Source: an uncultured Clostridia bacterium
GTDB lineage: Bacteria; Bacillota; Clostridia; Oscillospirales; Ruminococcaceae
Reading direction: 5' to 3'
Length of the DNA stretch: 64,000 nt
NCBI GenBank assembly: GCA_947584375.1
Contig: CANPWL010000004.1
Coordinates: 56,353 to 120,352, forward strand
A model generated the notes under the pieces. It did not search any database and was not told the origin of the DNA. It saw only the letters and a list, made by a program, of their open reading frames with translations. Shown here in pieces: positions 1 through 8,534 of the stretch. The translations under genes were made by a program, and so were the position numbers. How positions within the stretch are numbered: the stretch's first letter is position 1; each line of letters begins with the position of its first letter.

Positions 1-71
1 TAAGGTTTGTACAACGGCGGGCTTTACTTTGTTTAAAAGGAAAACTATGAAACGGTGACGTTGCATCCTCT

Positions 72-220
72 TCCGCCTTTGGATAGATTGATAAATATTA
101 AGATTTGTACAACGGCGGGCTTTACTTTGTTTATTCTGCCGCCTTAGGCAACGGTGACGTTGCATCTTCTGCTGCATTTGGGTAGATTGATAAATATTAA
201 GGTTTGCACAACGGCGGGCT
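72..220. repeat. Modular intergenic repeat (CCGCCTTTGG...AACGGCGGGC plus GCAACGGTGACGTTGC), two copies and a partial copy at 1-20
   Basis: CCGCCTTTGGATAGATTGATAAATATTAAGATTTGTACAACGGCGGGC and GCTGCATTTGGGTAGATTGATAAATATTAAGGTTTGCACAACGGCGGGC. Confidence 0.75.
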
Positions 221-402
221 TTACTTTAGTTTAACCTTTTATTATACAAAAACAAATGCGAGATATAAAAGATTTGTATGCTCCAAAGTGTACTACGCGA
301 ACTGCGTGCAGGGGTCACCCATGCCGGACATAGCAGAAATATTAAAAGGTAAAACTAAAAGTTTTCGGTCAAGCCTTTTTCCCGGTGAGCCACCGGAAGC
401 AT

Positions 403-451
403 TCTGCCTTTGAAAAGTTTCTATAAATGACAAACGCTGATCAACGGCAGG
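403..451. repeat. Modular intergenic repeat copy
   Basis: CTGCCTTTGAAAAGTTTCTATAAATGACAAACGCTGATCAACGGCAGG. Confidence 0.55.
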
Positions 452-616
452 TAAGACTACCTACAAATAACAAACGTGGGATACTGAATGTTTACATTTA
501 ACAAAGTTAAAACACGGATTGGATCCAACGTCATCGTTGGGTGGGTCAAGGGAGGAGCCCTGTCGCCAACCGCAGTTGGCGAAATACTTAACGGAGTGCG
601 TTCGGCATAGGGTGAA

Positions 617-647
617 TTTAGAAACAATCTGGTAGATTGTTTCTAAA
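617..647. repeat. Perfect 14-bp inverted repeat, 3-nt loop
   Basis: TTTAGAAACAATCT GGT AGATTGTTTCTAAA. Confidence 0.85.
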
Positions 648-709
648 GAGGGGCATTCCCTGCAATAGAGGGCTGCCACTTACATCAGGTTTTTATTGTA
701 GCTATAAGT

Positions 710-940
710 TCAGACGTCGCTTTGATGACAGTCAAATATACTTCCGCACAAAGAATTGCATATCTTTTTTAGACTGTAAGCTTCATCTGCAAGACACGCA
801 AACGCTCCTTTAAATCTGTTGTCTTCATCTGTGTAGTCAAGAAATTCAACAAATATGGACGAAAGCCCTGCTATTATTTCGGATTTCGCTTGAATTTCTA
901 CAATATCTGACAATGGTATTTCCTTAACCATTTTGCTCAT
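710..940 (-). CDS. Small acidic protein, partner of Arc-like module (paralog of 37234-37446); unknown function
   Basis: ORF 710..1018(-). Likely start is the internal ATG at 940, preceded by AAAAAGGAAGTGACATCA. Shares xxF(K/R)GAF(A/E)CLA(D/Y)EA with ORF 37234..37455. Confidence 0.6.
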   Translation of the reverse strand: MSKMVKEIPLSDIVEIQAKSEIIAGLSSIFVEFLDYTDEDNRFKGAFACLADEAYSLKKICNSLCGSIFDCHQSDV

Positions 941-1106
941 TGATGTCACTTCCTTTTTGTTTAGTTTGATATTATTATATCCTGACGACATTATACTTTC
1001 GATGGGTAAAACATACAAATAACAACTAATTTTATTTGTGAATATTGACGAAAGTGTACAATATATGATATATTTTATTTAATTAATAATTTAAGGTGGT
1101 AAATAC

Positions 1107-1301
1107 ATGCCTGTAAGTAAAGCTCAGCAAAGGGCTACAAATAAGTATAATAAAAATCATTATGATAGAATGGAAATAAAAGTTCCAAAGGGCGAAAAGG
1201 AAAGCATTACAAGTCACGCAAAGGAATATGACGGTTCTTTAAACAAGTTTCTCAATAGGGCAGTTAAAGAGACTATGGAAAGAGATAAAAATAACGGATA
1301 A
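1107..1301 (+). CDS. Arc-like ribbon-helix-helix small DNA-binding protein, copy 1
   Basis: 64 aa, MPVSKAQQRATNKYNKNHYDRMEIKVPKGEKES...; SD GGTGG upstream; near identical to the copies at 1525 and 1927. Confidence 0.75.
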   Translation: MPVSKAQQRATNKYNKNHYDRMEIKVPKGEKESITSHAKEYDGSLNKFLNRAVKETMERDKNNG

Positions 1302-1524
1302 TTGACAATTGATAATGGAACAATTTTGCTGTTTTAAGTATTCATTTTGTCACTTCCTTTTTGTTTAGTTTGATTATATTATATGATATCGACATCAATT
1401 GTATCAATAGGTATATTGTACAAAAATCTATTATTAATATTTGTACATATTGACTATAATATACAAACATGGTATATTATAGTTATAAAAAACAATCAAA
1501 TTTATATATAAGGTGGTATAAAAT

Positions 1525-1719
1525 ATGCCTGCTACCAAGGCTCAGATAAGAGCACATACTAAGTATAATAAAAATCACTATGATAGATTGGAAATGAAAG
1601 TACCAAAGGGCGAAAAGGAAAGCATTACAAGTCACGCAAAGGAATATGACGGTTCTTTAAACAAGTTTCTTAACAGGGCAGTTAAAGAGACTATGGAAAG
1701 AGATAAAAATAATGGATAA
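1525..1719 (+). CDS. Arc-like ribbon-helix-helix small DNA-binding protein, copy 2
   Basis: 64 aa; C-terminal half identical to copy 1; promoter TTGACT-17-TATATT upstream. Confidence 0.75.
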   Translation: MPATKAQIRAHTKYNKNHYDRLEMKVPKGEKESITSHAKEYDGSLNKFLNRAVKETMERDKNNG

Positions 1720-1926
1720 TTGACAATGGATAATGGAACAATTTTGCTGTTTTAAGTATTCATTTTGTCACTTCTTTTTTAGTGATTATGCTTATATTAT
1801 ATGATTTCGTAATCACATATTCAATAGGCAAAATAGACAAATAATAACTAGATATATTTGTAAATGTTGGCGAGAGTATACAAATATGATATATTTTTTT
1901 ATTAATAATACAAAGGTGGTAAAAAT

Positions 1927-2121
1927 ATGCCTGCAACCAAGGCTCAGATAAAAGCACATAACAAGTACAAAAAAAATCACTATGACAGACTTGAAATGCA
2001 AGTACCAAAAGGCGAAAAGGAAAGCATTACAAGCCACGCAAAGGAATATGACGGTTCTTTAAACAAGTTTCTCAATAGGGCAGTGAAAGAGACTATGGAA
2101 AGAGATAAAAATAACGGATAA
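1927..2121 (+). CDS. Arc-like ribbon-helix-helix small DNA-binding protein, copy 3
   Basis: 64 aa; C-terminal half identical to copies 1 and 2. Confidence 0.75.
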   Translation: MPATKAQIKAHNKYKKNHYDRLEMQVPKGEKESITSHAKEYDGSLNKFLNRAVKETMERDKNNG

Positions 2122-2237
2122 TTGATTTTATATTTTAATTAGCAATAATTAACGCTTGATTTCAATTAACGTAGGTGTTACAATGACAGAGCACTGTTAA
2201 GACATCTAGGTTTTAAGCAATAGAATGGAGGATTCAT

Positions 2238-3662
2238 ATGAAGATATTATATACAGCAAGCGAGGCGCTTCCTTTTGCCGCATCAGGCGGATTGGCAGAT
2301 GTAGCAGGTTCATTGCCGAGGGCTTTGAACGAAATCGGTAACGACTGCAGAGTAGTTATGCCCAAGTATGGGACAATGAAGCCCGAGCTTTTAGATAAGC
2401 TTAATTTTGTAACTAATTTTACCGTACCTGTTGCTTGGAGAAATCAATACTGCGGTGTTTTCACAGCTAATGTAAACGGCGTTACGTATTATCTTTTGGA
2501 TAATGAGTATTATTTTGCCAGAAACGGTTTGTATGGTTTCTATGATGACGCCGAGAGATTTATATTTTTCTCAAGAGCAGTGCTAGAGCTTTTGCATCAT
2601 ATTGACTTCAAGCCTGACGTAATAAATGCAAACGACTGGCAGACAGCTTTAGTTCCGGTATATTATGATATTTTCTATCGTTATCAGTCTGGGTTTGAAG
2701 ACATAAAGACAGTATTCACGATTCATAATATTCAGTATCAGGGACAGTACGGATTAGAACTTATCAACGATTTGATGGGTATACCTCTGTATCACACCGA
2801 TTTGCTTGAATATGACGGTGACGTAAACTTTATGAAAGCCGCTATTGAGGTATCCGACAGAGTAACAACAGTTTCTCCGAGTTATGCTTGGGAGATTTTA
2901 GACTCTTGGTACGCTCACGGAATGGACAGGGAGCTTGTCAACAAGCAGTATAAACTTAGCGGAATATTAAATGGAATTGACCGTGACATTTACAATCCTG
3001 AAACAGATCCGGTCATTCCGAAAAATTTTGGCTTAAATGATATGTTCGGAAAGAAAGTTTGTAAGAAGAAGCTTTGCGATGAAATGGGTCTTATGCCGGG
3101 TAATGAACCGATTATAGGAATTGTTTCGAGGTTTGTTTCCCACAAGGGACTTGATCTGATAAAATATGTATTTGAGGATATTGTAAACCTCGGATACAAA
3201 TTTGCGATACTCGGTTCGGGTGAGAAAATTTACGAGGACTTCTTTAATGAGATGGCATATCGCTATCCTGACAGAGTAGGGGTGAAGATCGGATTTATAC
3301 CTGAACTTTCCAAGAGGATATATGCCGGAGCAGATATGTTCCTGATGCCGTCTCAGAGCGAGCCTTGTGGTTTAGCTCAGATGATCGCACTTAGATACGG
3401 AACTATACCGATAGTCCGTGAAACCGGAGGATTGCGTGACAGTATAACGGACGCAGGCGAGGCGCATTTAGGTAAGATACAGGGAAATGGCTTTACCTTC
3501 AAAACATACAATGCACATGATATGCTTGACGCTTGTGCAAGAGCCAGAGCGTTTTATGACAGCAAGATGATTTGGGGAAGGCTTGTTGTTCATGCTATGA
3601 AAGAGGACTTTAGTTGGAACAAGTCTGCATTTAGCTATCAGAATTTATATAATTCAATATGA
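2238..3662 (+). CDS. glgA: Glycogen synthase (ADP-glucose type)
   Basis: 474 aa; N-terminal KILYTASEALPFAASGGLADVAGSLPRAL and C-terminal GT5 motifs SQSEPCGLAQMIALRYGTIPIVRETGGLRDS. Confidence 0.95.
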   Translation: MKILYTASEALPFAASGGLADVAGSLPRALNEIGNDCRVVMPKYGTMKPELLDKLNFVTNFTVPVAWRNQYCGVFTANVNGVTYYLLDNEYYFARNGLYGFYDDAERFIFFSRAVLELLHHIDFKPDVINANDWQTALVPVYYDIFYRYQSGFEDIKTVFTIHNIQYQGQYGLELINDLMGIPLYHTDLLEYDGDVNFMKAAIEVSDRVTTVSPSYAWEILDSWYAHGMDRELVNKQYKLSGILNGIDRDIYNPETDPVIPKNFGLNDMFGKKVCKKKLCDEMGLMPGNEPIIGIVSRFVSHKGLDLIKYVFEDIVNLGYKFAILGSGEKIYEDFFNEMAYRYPDRVGVKIGFIPELSKRIYAGADMFLMPSQSEPCGLAQMIALRYGTIPIVRETGGLRDSITDAGEAHLGKIQGNGFTFKTYNAHDMLDACARARAFYDSKMIWGRLVVHAMKEDFSWNKSAFSYQNLYNSI

Positions 3663-3709
3663 TACAAGAAGATTAGGAAAAAAGATATAATATAATTAAA
3701 ACTTGCCGT

Positions 3710-4320
3710 TATACATAGTTTTAGTCTATCAAACTGTAATAGGCGGCAAAGCCACCGGCGGTTCGCCGGCAACGGTGACGTTGCATCCACTCTGCCTTTG
3801 GATAACTTGATTAATGTTTAACTTTGATAAACGGCAGGCTAGTACTTAGAGATAAGATTTTTAGAAGCAAGAAGCTAGACTGCCGAGCCGGCAGGGGCTC
3901 TCTGCCTTTGGATAATTTGATTAATGTTTAACTTTGATAAACGGCAGGCTAGTACTTAGAGGCAAGAATTTTAGACGTAAGAGGTTAGACCGGCGGTTCG
4001 CCGGCAACGGTGACTGCCGAGCCGGCAGGGGCTCTCTGCCTTTGGATAATTTGATTAATGTTTAACTTTGATAAACGGCAGGCTAGTACTTAGAGGCAAG
4101 AATTTTAGACGTAAGAGGTTAGACCGGCGGTTCGCCGGCAAACGATGACGTTGCATCCACTCTGCCTTTGGATAACTTGATTAATGTTTAACTTAGTGCA
4201 ATGGCAGGCTGAATTGTCTAAGAATTAATAATTTTAATCATAGTTAAATCCGCCGTTATGCTTAGTTTTTGATTTAGCAAATTGTAATAGGCGGCAAAGC
4301 CACCGGCGGTTCGCCGGTGG
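3710..4320. repeat. Cluster of modular GC-rich intergenic repeats (about six units)
   Basis: Repeated CTGCCTTTGGATAA(C/T)TTGATTAATGTTTAACTTTGATAAACGGCAGGC at about 3792, 3902, 4036 and 4162; CCGGCGGTTCGCCGG several times; reverse-oriented GCCGTTATNC...AATAGGCGGCAAAGCCACCGG at about 3712 and 4250. Confidence 0.9.
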
Positions 4321-4434
4321 CAATTTATCAAATATTGTGTTATTATGTAGAATGTAAAAAATTAATTTATTCAGCAAAGATATAGAGGAAAGTTCTGAGT
4401 AAATTGTGTAAAGTGTTATGTAAGGAGCAATAAA

Positions 4435-6339
4435 ATGAAAGGAATAAAAATACATAAGCGTATTGCATCTTTTTGCATTACGCTTGTGCTTATGGTTACG
4501 GCTTTTGCAGTGCCTATAAGCACAAATGCGGCTACTGTTCCTGTTACAGTAAAGGTAACAAAAGCGGGACAGATAGTTGATACAATGACTTATGAGGGCG
4601 TTAAAGTAAATGCCGTTTACATACCTAGAAATGACAGTAATGCATCCGAAATGTGGGACGATCCAGTATACTGTTGTGCGGCGCTTATAAAGAAATTTTA
4701 TGAGGCTGTTTATGGATGTACCGTATATAATTTATGGCCGGGAAGCACACCGCTCTGTGATAATGGAACATTTTCAAAGGTTAAAGTACCCGAGGTAGGA
4801 GATATATATGGAAATTCAAGCCACTGGGCGATAGTTAAACAAATTAACGGCAGTGAAGTTGTTTTATTTGAGCAAAATTGGACTTGGTATGATAATAACG
4901 GATGTTATGCAAAATATAACAGAACAGTCGATTTGAATAATTTGGAATCTGATGTAAGCTTTTTTAGATATAGTGGGGCAGATGTACCATCAAAGCCTGT
5001 TATAACAACGGATTATGCTTCTCAGGAGGGTGTTGCAAAAAGTTTCTCGTGGACAACAGGGAAAAAAACGGCTTCGTCAACGCTGAATATATACAGCTAC
5101 AATTCTAAGGGTACATACGGCAGCAGCAACTTGATTTCGTCAACATCCAATATTAGAGGCGGACATACTTCAATTGTACTTGATAAGGGACATTACACAG
5201 TTCAGGTTATAAACTATTCTTCGTCTAACAGGAGTGCCGCCAGTGCGTTTAAGGAGTTCTTCGTTGTTGGACAGCCGCTGGCTTCCAGTGTAAAGTTAGG
5301 TGTAAAATCAATTACAGTAATTGCAGGAGAAACTAAGACTGTTACCAGTCATATGCTTCCTGAAAATACAAACGATATACTTACTTGGACTTCTAGCGAT
5401 AATTCTATTGCAACAGTGTCAAACAGCGGATTAGTTACCGGTATAAAAGCAGGAACCGTAACTATAACTTCTAAGGCAGTAAGCGGTGTTAAGGCAGTAT
5501 GTACTGTAAAGGTAAAACCGAAAACTGTTAAAAATGTTAAAGTGTCAAGCAGCAGTAAAAGTTCTATAACGCTGAAATGGAGTGCAGTAGGAGATATTTC
5601 AGGCTATCGACTGTATATGTATGATTCTGCAAAGAAAAAATATGTTAAGATTGCAGATATTAAGACTAATTTATATAAGATTTGTGGACTTAAGTGGGCA
5701 AAGAAGTATAAATTTAAGGTAAGAGCATATAAAAAGACAAACGGTAAGGGTTATTTAGGAAATTATTCTTCTGTTTTGACAGCTTATACAAGACCTGATA
5801 AAGCCAGAAATCTGACTGCTGTGACAAAATCGGCGTCAAGAATCAATTTGTCATGGACGGGAGTATACGGAGCAGACGGCTATGCAGTTTATGCAAGTGC
5901 AGACAACGGTAAGTTTATAAAGATTACAGAGGTGTCCGGGAAAAAGCATTCAGTAAAGCTTAAAAAGCTGAAAACAGGAGCATCTTATATTTTCAAGGTA
6001 AAAACTATAAAGAAAATATCAAATAGAAGTGTTTATAGTGCATGTTCAAATAAGGCATATGCAGTTACAAAACCAGGTAAGGTTAAAAATATTACGGCAG
6101 TAAAGGATTTAAACGGCAATGTAACCTTGTCATGGAAAAATGTGAATGGTGCTTCAAAATATAAGATTTATATGTTTGACGGAAACAAATACAGATGTGT
6201 TAAAAATGTTTCCTCTCCTAAGACAAAAACAAAAATCAAATATCTATCCGAAGGAACACATATTTTTAAAATCAGAGCATATAAGATTTATGGTGGATAT
6301 AAATATTACGGAAAATATTCGTCCAAGGTTAGTGTTTAA
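4435..6339 (+). CDS. Secreted CHAP-like (putative papain-fold) protein with Big_2 and fibronectin type III repeats
   Basis: Signal peptide MKGIKIHKRIASFCITLVLMVTAFAVPISTNA; VYCCAALIKKFYEAVYG and SSHWAIVKQINGSEVVLFEQNW; Big2-like VTAGETKTVTSHMLPENTND..; three repeated fn3-like blocks. Confidence 0.7.
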   Translation: MKGIKIHKRIASFCITLVLMVTAFAVPISTNAATVPVTVKVTKAGQIVDTMTYEGVKVNAVYIPRNDSNASEMWDDPVYCCAALIKKFYEAVYGCTVYNLWPGSTPLCDNGTFSKVKVPEVGDIYGNSSHWAIVKQINGSEVVLFEQNWTWYDNNGCYAKYNRTVDLNNLESDVSFFRYSGADVPSKPVITTDYASQEGVAKSFSWTTGKKTASSTLNIYSYNSKGTYGSSNLISSTSNIRGGHTSIVLDKGHYTVQVINYSSSNRSAASAFKEFFVVGQPLASSVKLGVKSITVIAGETKTVTSHMLPENTNDILTWTSSDNSIATVSNSGLVTGIKAGTVTITSKAVSGVKAVCTVKVKPKTVKNVKVSSSSKSSITLKWSAVGDISGYRLYMYDSAKKKYVKIADIKTNLYKICGLKWAKKYKFKVRAYKKTNGKGYLGNYSSVLTAYTRPDKARNLTAVTKSASRINLSWTGVYGADGYAVYASADNGKFIKITEVSGKKHSVKLKKLKTGASYIFKVKTIKKISNRSVYSACSNKAYAVTKPGKVKNITAVKDLNGNVTLSWKNVNGASKYKIYMFDGNKYRCVKNVSSPKTKTKIKYLSEGTHIFKIRAYKIYGGYKYYGKYSSKVSV

Positions 6340-6343
6340 ATAT

Positions 6344-6376
6344 TAAAAAGGTCATCAGAAATGATGACCTTTTTTG
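6344..6376 (+). terminator. Intrinsic terminator
   Basis: AAAAAGGTCATCA GAAA TGATGACCTTTTTT. Confidence 0.85.
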
Positions 6377-6459
6377 TTTGACCCTTATAAAGTAAACAAG
6401 CTTGAATACAATTTATTTTGTAATTAATGAAGCTTTAACAAAACTGATAGCACAAGTTT

Positions 6460-7356
6460 TCAGAAAGCTTGAATACCGTTGTTAACAGGAGAGCATACCT
6501 GACAAAAAGCTTGTGTTTTGTGATATTTTTCTGCACACATATCAGCCGATTTTTTATCAGGAAATATTCCGAAAACAGCAGATCCGCTTCCGGTCATTAT
6601 GGAGCCAAGAGCACCCGACTCTATCATATCTCTTTTCAGATCAGCAATTACACATTCGTCAGTGACATTTTCAAGTGAGTTTGAAATATTTCTTGAAATC
6701 ATAGTTAAATTACTGTCCTCAAGACCTCTCATAAAGTCATCAAAATCAGAAATTTTCGAGTGTTCAAGCTCATCGAATTTTTTATATGATTCAGCAGTTG
6801 ATATAGAAATATTAGGCTTTACAATAAGCAGTTTACATTCTGGAAGTGATCTTAACGGAGTGATTTTTTCACCTATTCCTTCACAAAGGCAAGTGCCTCC
6901 TCTAATACAGAAAGGGATATCTGCACCAACTGATGAACCGATTTTATAGAGATCTTCTGTTGAAAAATAATTATCGCAAAAGCTGTTTATTGCTTTAAGA
7001 ACTGCCGCTCCGTTTGTACTACCTCCTGCAAGACCTGCACCGCTTGGTATGTTTTTGTAGATTCTAATGTTTATTTCTTTAAAAGGCAGACTTCCGGCTG
7101 CGTTCAAATATGCCGAACATACCTTGTACACGATATTTCTTTTGTCAGAGGGAATACTAACATCACTGCAGTTAATACTTATCTTAGGAAGCGTTTTTCT
7201 TCTCCTTGATTCCACAGCATTAATAACTATGTAATCATAGACTGATACTGTCTGCATAACAGAGCGAATGTTATGGAAACCATCATCTCTTTTGTCAAGA
7301 ACATCTAAAATAAGATTTATCTTTGCAGGAGCTTTAAGCGAGGCATATCCTAGCAT
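6460..7356 (-). CDS. ispE: 4-diphosphocytidyl-2-C-methyl-D-erythritol kinase
   Basis: 298 aa; LKAPAKINLILDVLDKRDDGFHNI, NIPSGAGLAGGSTNGAAVL, MTGSGSAVFGIF (GHMP kinase motifs). Confidence 0.95.
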   Translation of the reverse strand: MLGYASLKAPAKINLILDVLDKRDDGFHNIRSVMQTVSVYDYIVINAVESRRRKTLPKISINCSDVSIPSDKRNIVYKVCSAYLNAAGSLPFKEINIRIYKNIPSGAGLAGGSTNGAAVLKAINSFCDNYFSTEDLYKIGSSVGADIPFCIRGGTCLCEGIGEKITPLRSLPECKLLIVKPNISISTAESYKKFDELEHSKISDFDDFMRGLEDSNLTMISRNISNSLENVTDECVIADLKRDMIESGALGSIMTGSGSAVFGIFPDKKSADMCAEKYHKTQAFCQVCSPVNNGIQAF

Positions 7357-8534
7357 CAGGAATCCTCCTTTAATTCTGAGATAAATTCACTGATTTTTTT
7401 GATAGCTTTTTTGAGATGATTAAGTGAATACGCATACGAAACACGAATAAAACCATCTCCGCACTCTCCGAAAGCATCTCCCGGAACAACAGCTACATTC
7501 TTTGTATATAGAAGCCGTTCACAGAAATCTTGACTGGAAAGGCCGGTAGACTTTATGCAGGGGAACACATAGAAAGCTCCTTCGGGTTCAAAGCAGTCAA
7601 GACCTATCTCGTTAAAGCCGTGAACACAGAAACGCCTTCTCATATTATATTCATCTACCATCATATCAATGTCGCTTCTGCAATTTTTAAGAGCTTCTAT
7701 TGCTGCATACTGGCTGACTGTGGGTGACGACATAATTCCGTACTGGTGAATTTTAAGTATCTGACTGACCATCTCTTTCGGTGCACATAAAAATCCGAGA
7801 CGCCAGCCTGTCATAGCGAATGCCTTAGAAAAGCCGTTTATAAGTATAGTTCTCTCTCTCATTCCTTTGCACTGAACAATGGAGTAATGCTTTTTGCCAT
7901 ATGTTAGCTCTGAATAAATCTCGTCTGAAATAACAATTATATTCGTGTCTCTCAAAACTTCGGCAATAGGTTCTAAATCATCCTTTGTCATAATAGCTCC
8001 GGTCGGGTTATTTGGAAATGGAAGAACCAGAGCTTTTGTCTTGTCGGTTATCTTTTCTTTAAGAGCCTTTGCTGTAAGCTTGAAATTGTTCTCGGCTTTG
8101 GTTTCTACAATAACAGGAATTCCGCCTGACAGTTCAACAATCGGTTTGTAACACACAAAGCATGGTTCTACAATTAAAACCTCATCTCCCGGTTCAACAA
8201 TAGCACGGATAGAAAGGTCTATACCTTCTGAGCCTCCCACAGTAACTATAATCTCATTATCAGGTGAGTATTCGGTTTTTGCATAGTCTATAACATATTC
8301 AGAAATTGATTTTCGGAGATTATATAATCCGGCATTTGCCGTATAGAAGGTTTTTCCACGTTCTAAAGCGGTAATTGCCGCACGTCTTATCGGCCATGGG
8401 GTTTGGAAATTAGGTTCACCGACACCGAGCGCAATGACATTTTCCATTGTCTGGGCGAGGTCGAAAAACTTTCTAATACCGGAGGGCTTCATTTCTCTTG
8501 TCTTTTTATTAATTATCCTGTTGTAATCTATCAT
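7356..8534 (-). CDS. PLP-dependent aminotransferase class I/II
   Basis: 392 aa; SDEIYSELTYG, LINGFSKAFAMTGWRLGF (PLP lysine motif). Confidence 0.92.
   Translation of the reverse strand: MIDYNRIINKKTREMKPSGIRKFFDLAQTMENVIALGVGEPNFQTPWPIRRAAITALERGKTFYTANAGLYNLRKSISEYVIDYAKTEYSPDNEIIVTVGGSEGIDLSIRAIVEPGDEVLIVEPCFVCYKPIVELSGGIPVIVETKAENNFKLTAKALKEKITDKTKALVLPFPNNPTGAIMTKDDLEPIAEVLRDTNIIVISDEIYSELTYGKKHYSIVQCKGMRERTILINGFSKAFAMTGWRLGFLCAPKEMVSQILKIHQYGIMSSPTVSQYAAIEALKNCRSDIDMMVDEYNMRRRFCVHGFNEIGLDCFEPEGAFYVFPCIKSTGLSSQDFCERLLYTKNVAVVPGDAFGECGDGFIRVSYAYSLNHLKKAIKKISEFISELKEDS

Larger units (their letters stand above)
1018..2121. repeat. Tandem triplication (period about 400-420 bp) of divergent promoter + Arc-like gene
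   Basis: Start-to-start spacing 418 and 402 bp; shared intergenic text ATTGACAATTGATAATGGAACAATTTTGCTGTTTTAAGTATTCATTTTGTCACTTC. Confidence 0.8.

Noticed and set aside
461-679. 72-aa ORF on minus strand in the hairpin-rich region
   Set aside because: Lies across several perfect hairpins, has no SD and a Cys-rich random-looking composition; treated as spurious.
1760-2037. ORFs of 82 and 74 aa antisense to RHH copy 3
   Set aside because: Aromatic-rich antisense products of an AT-rich region; the plus-strand RHH paralogs are conserved instead.
6599-6949. 116-aa plus-strand ORF antisense to ispE, and many similar antisense ORFs (e.g. 13434-13751, 14290-14604, 19799-20206, 43477-43857)
   Set aside because: Mirror frames of well-supported genes, with compositional signatures of antisense translation and no RBS.
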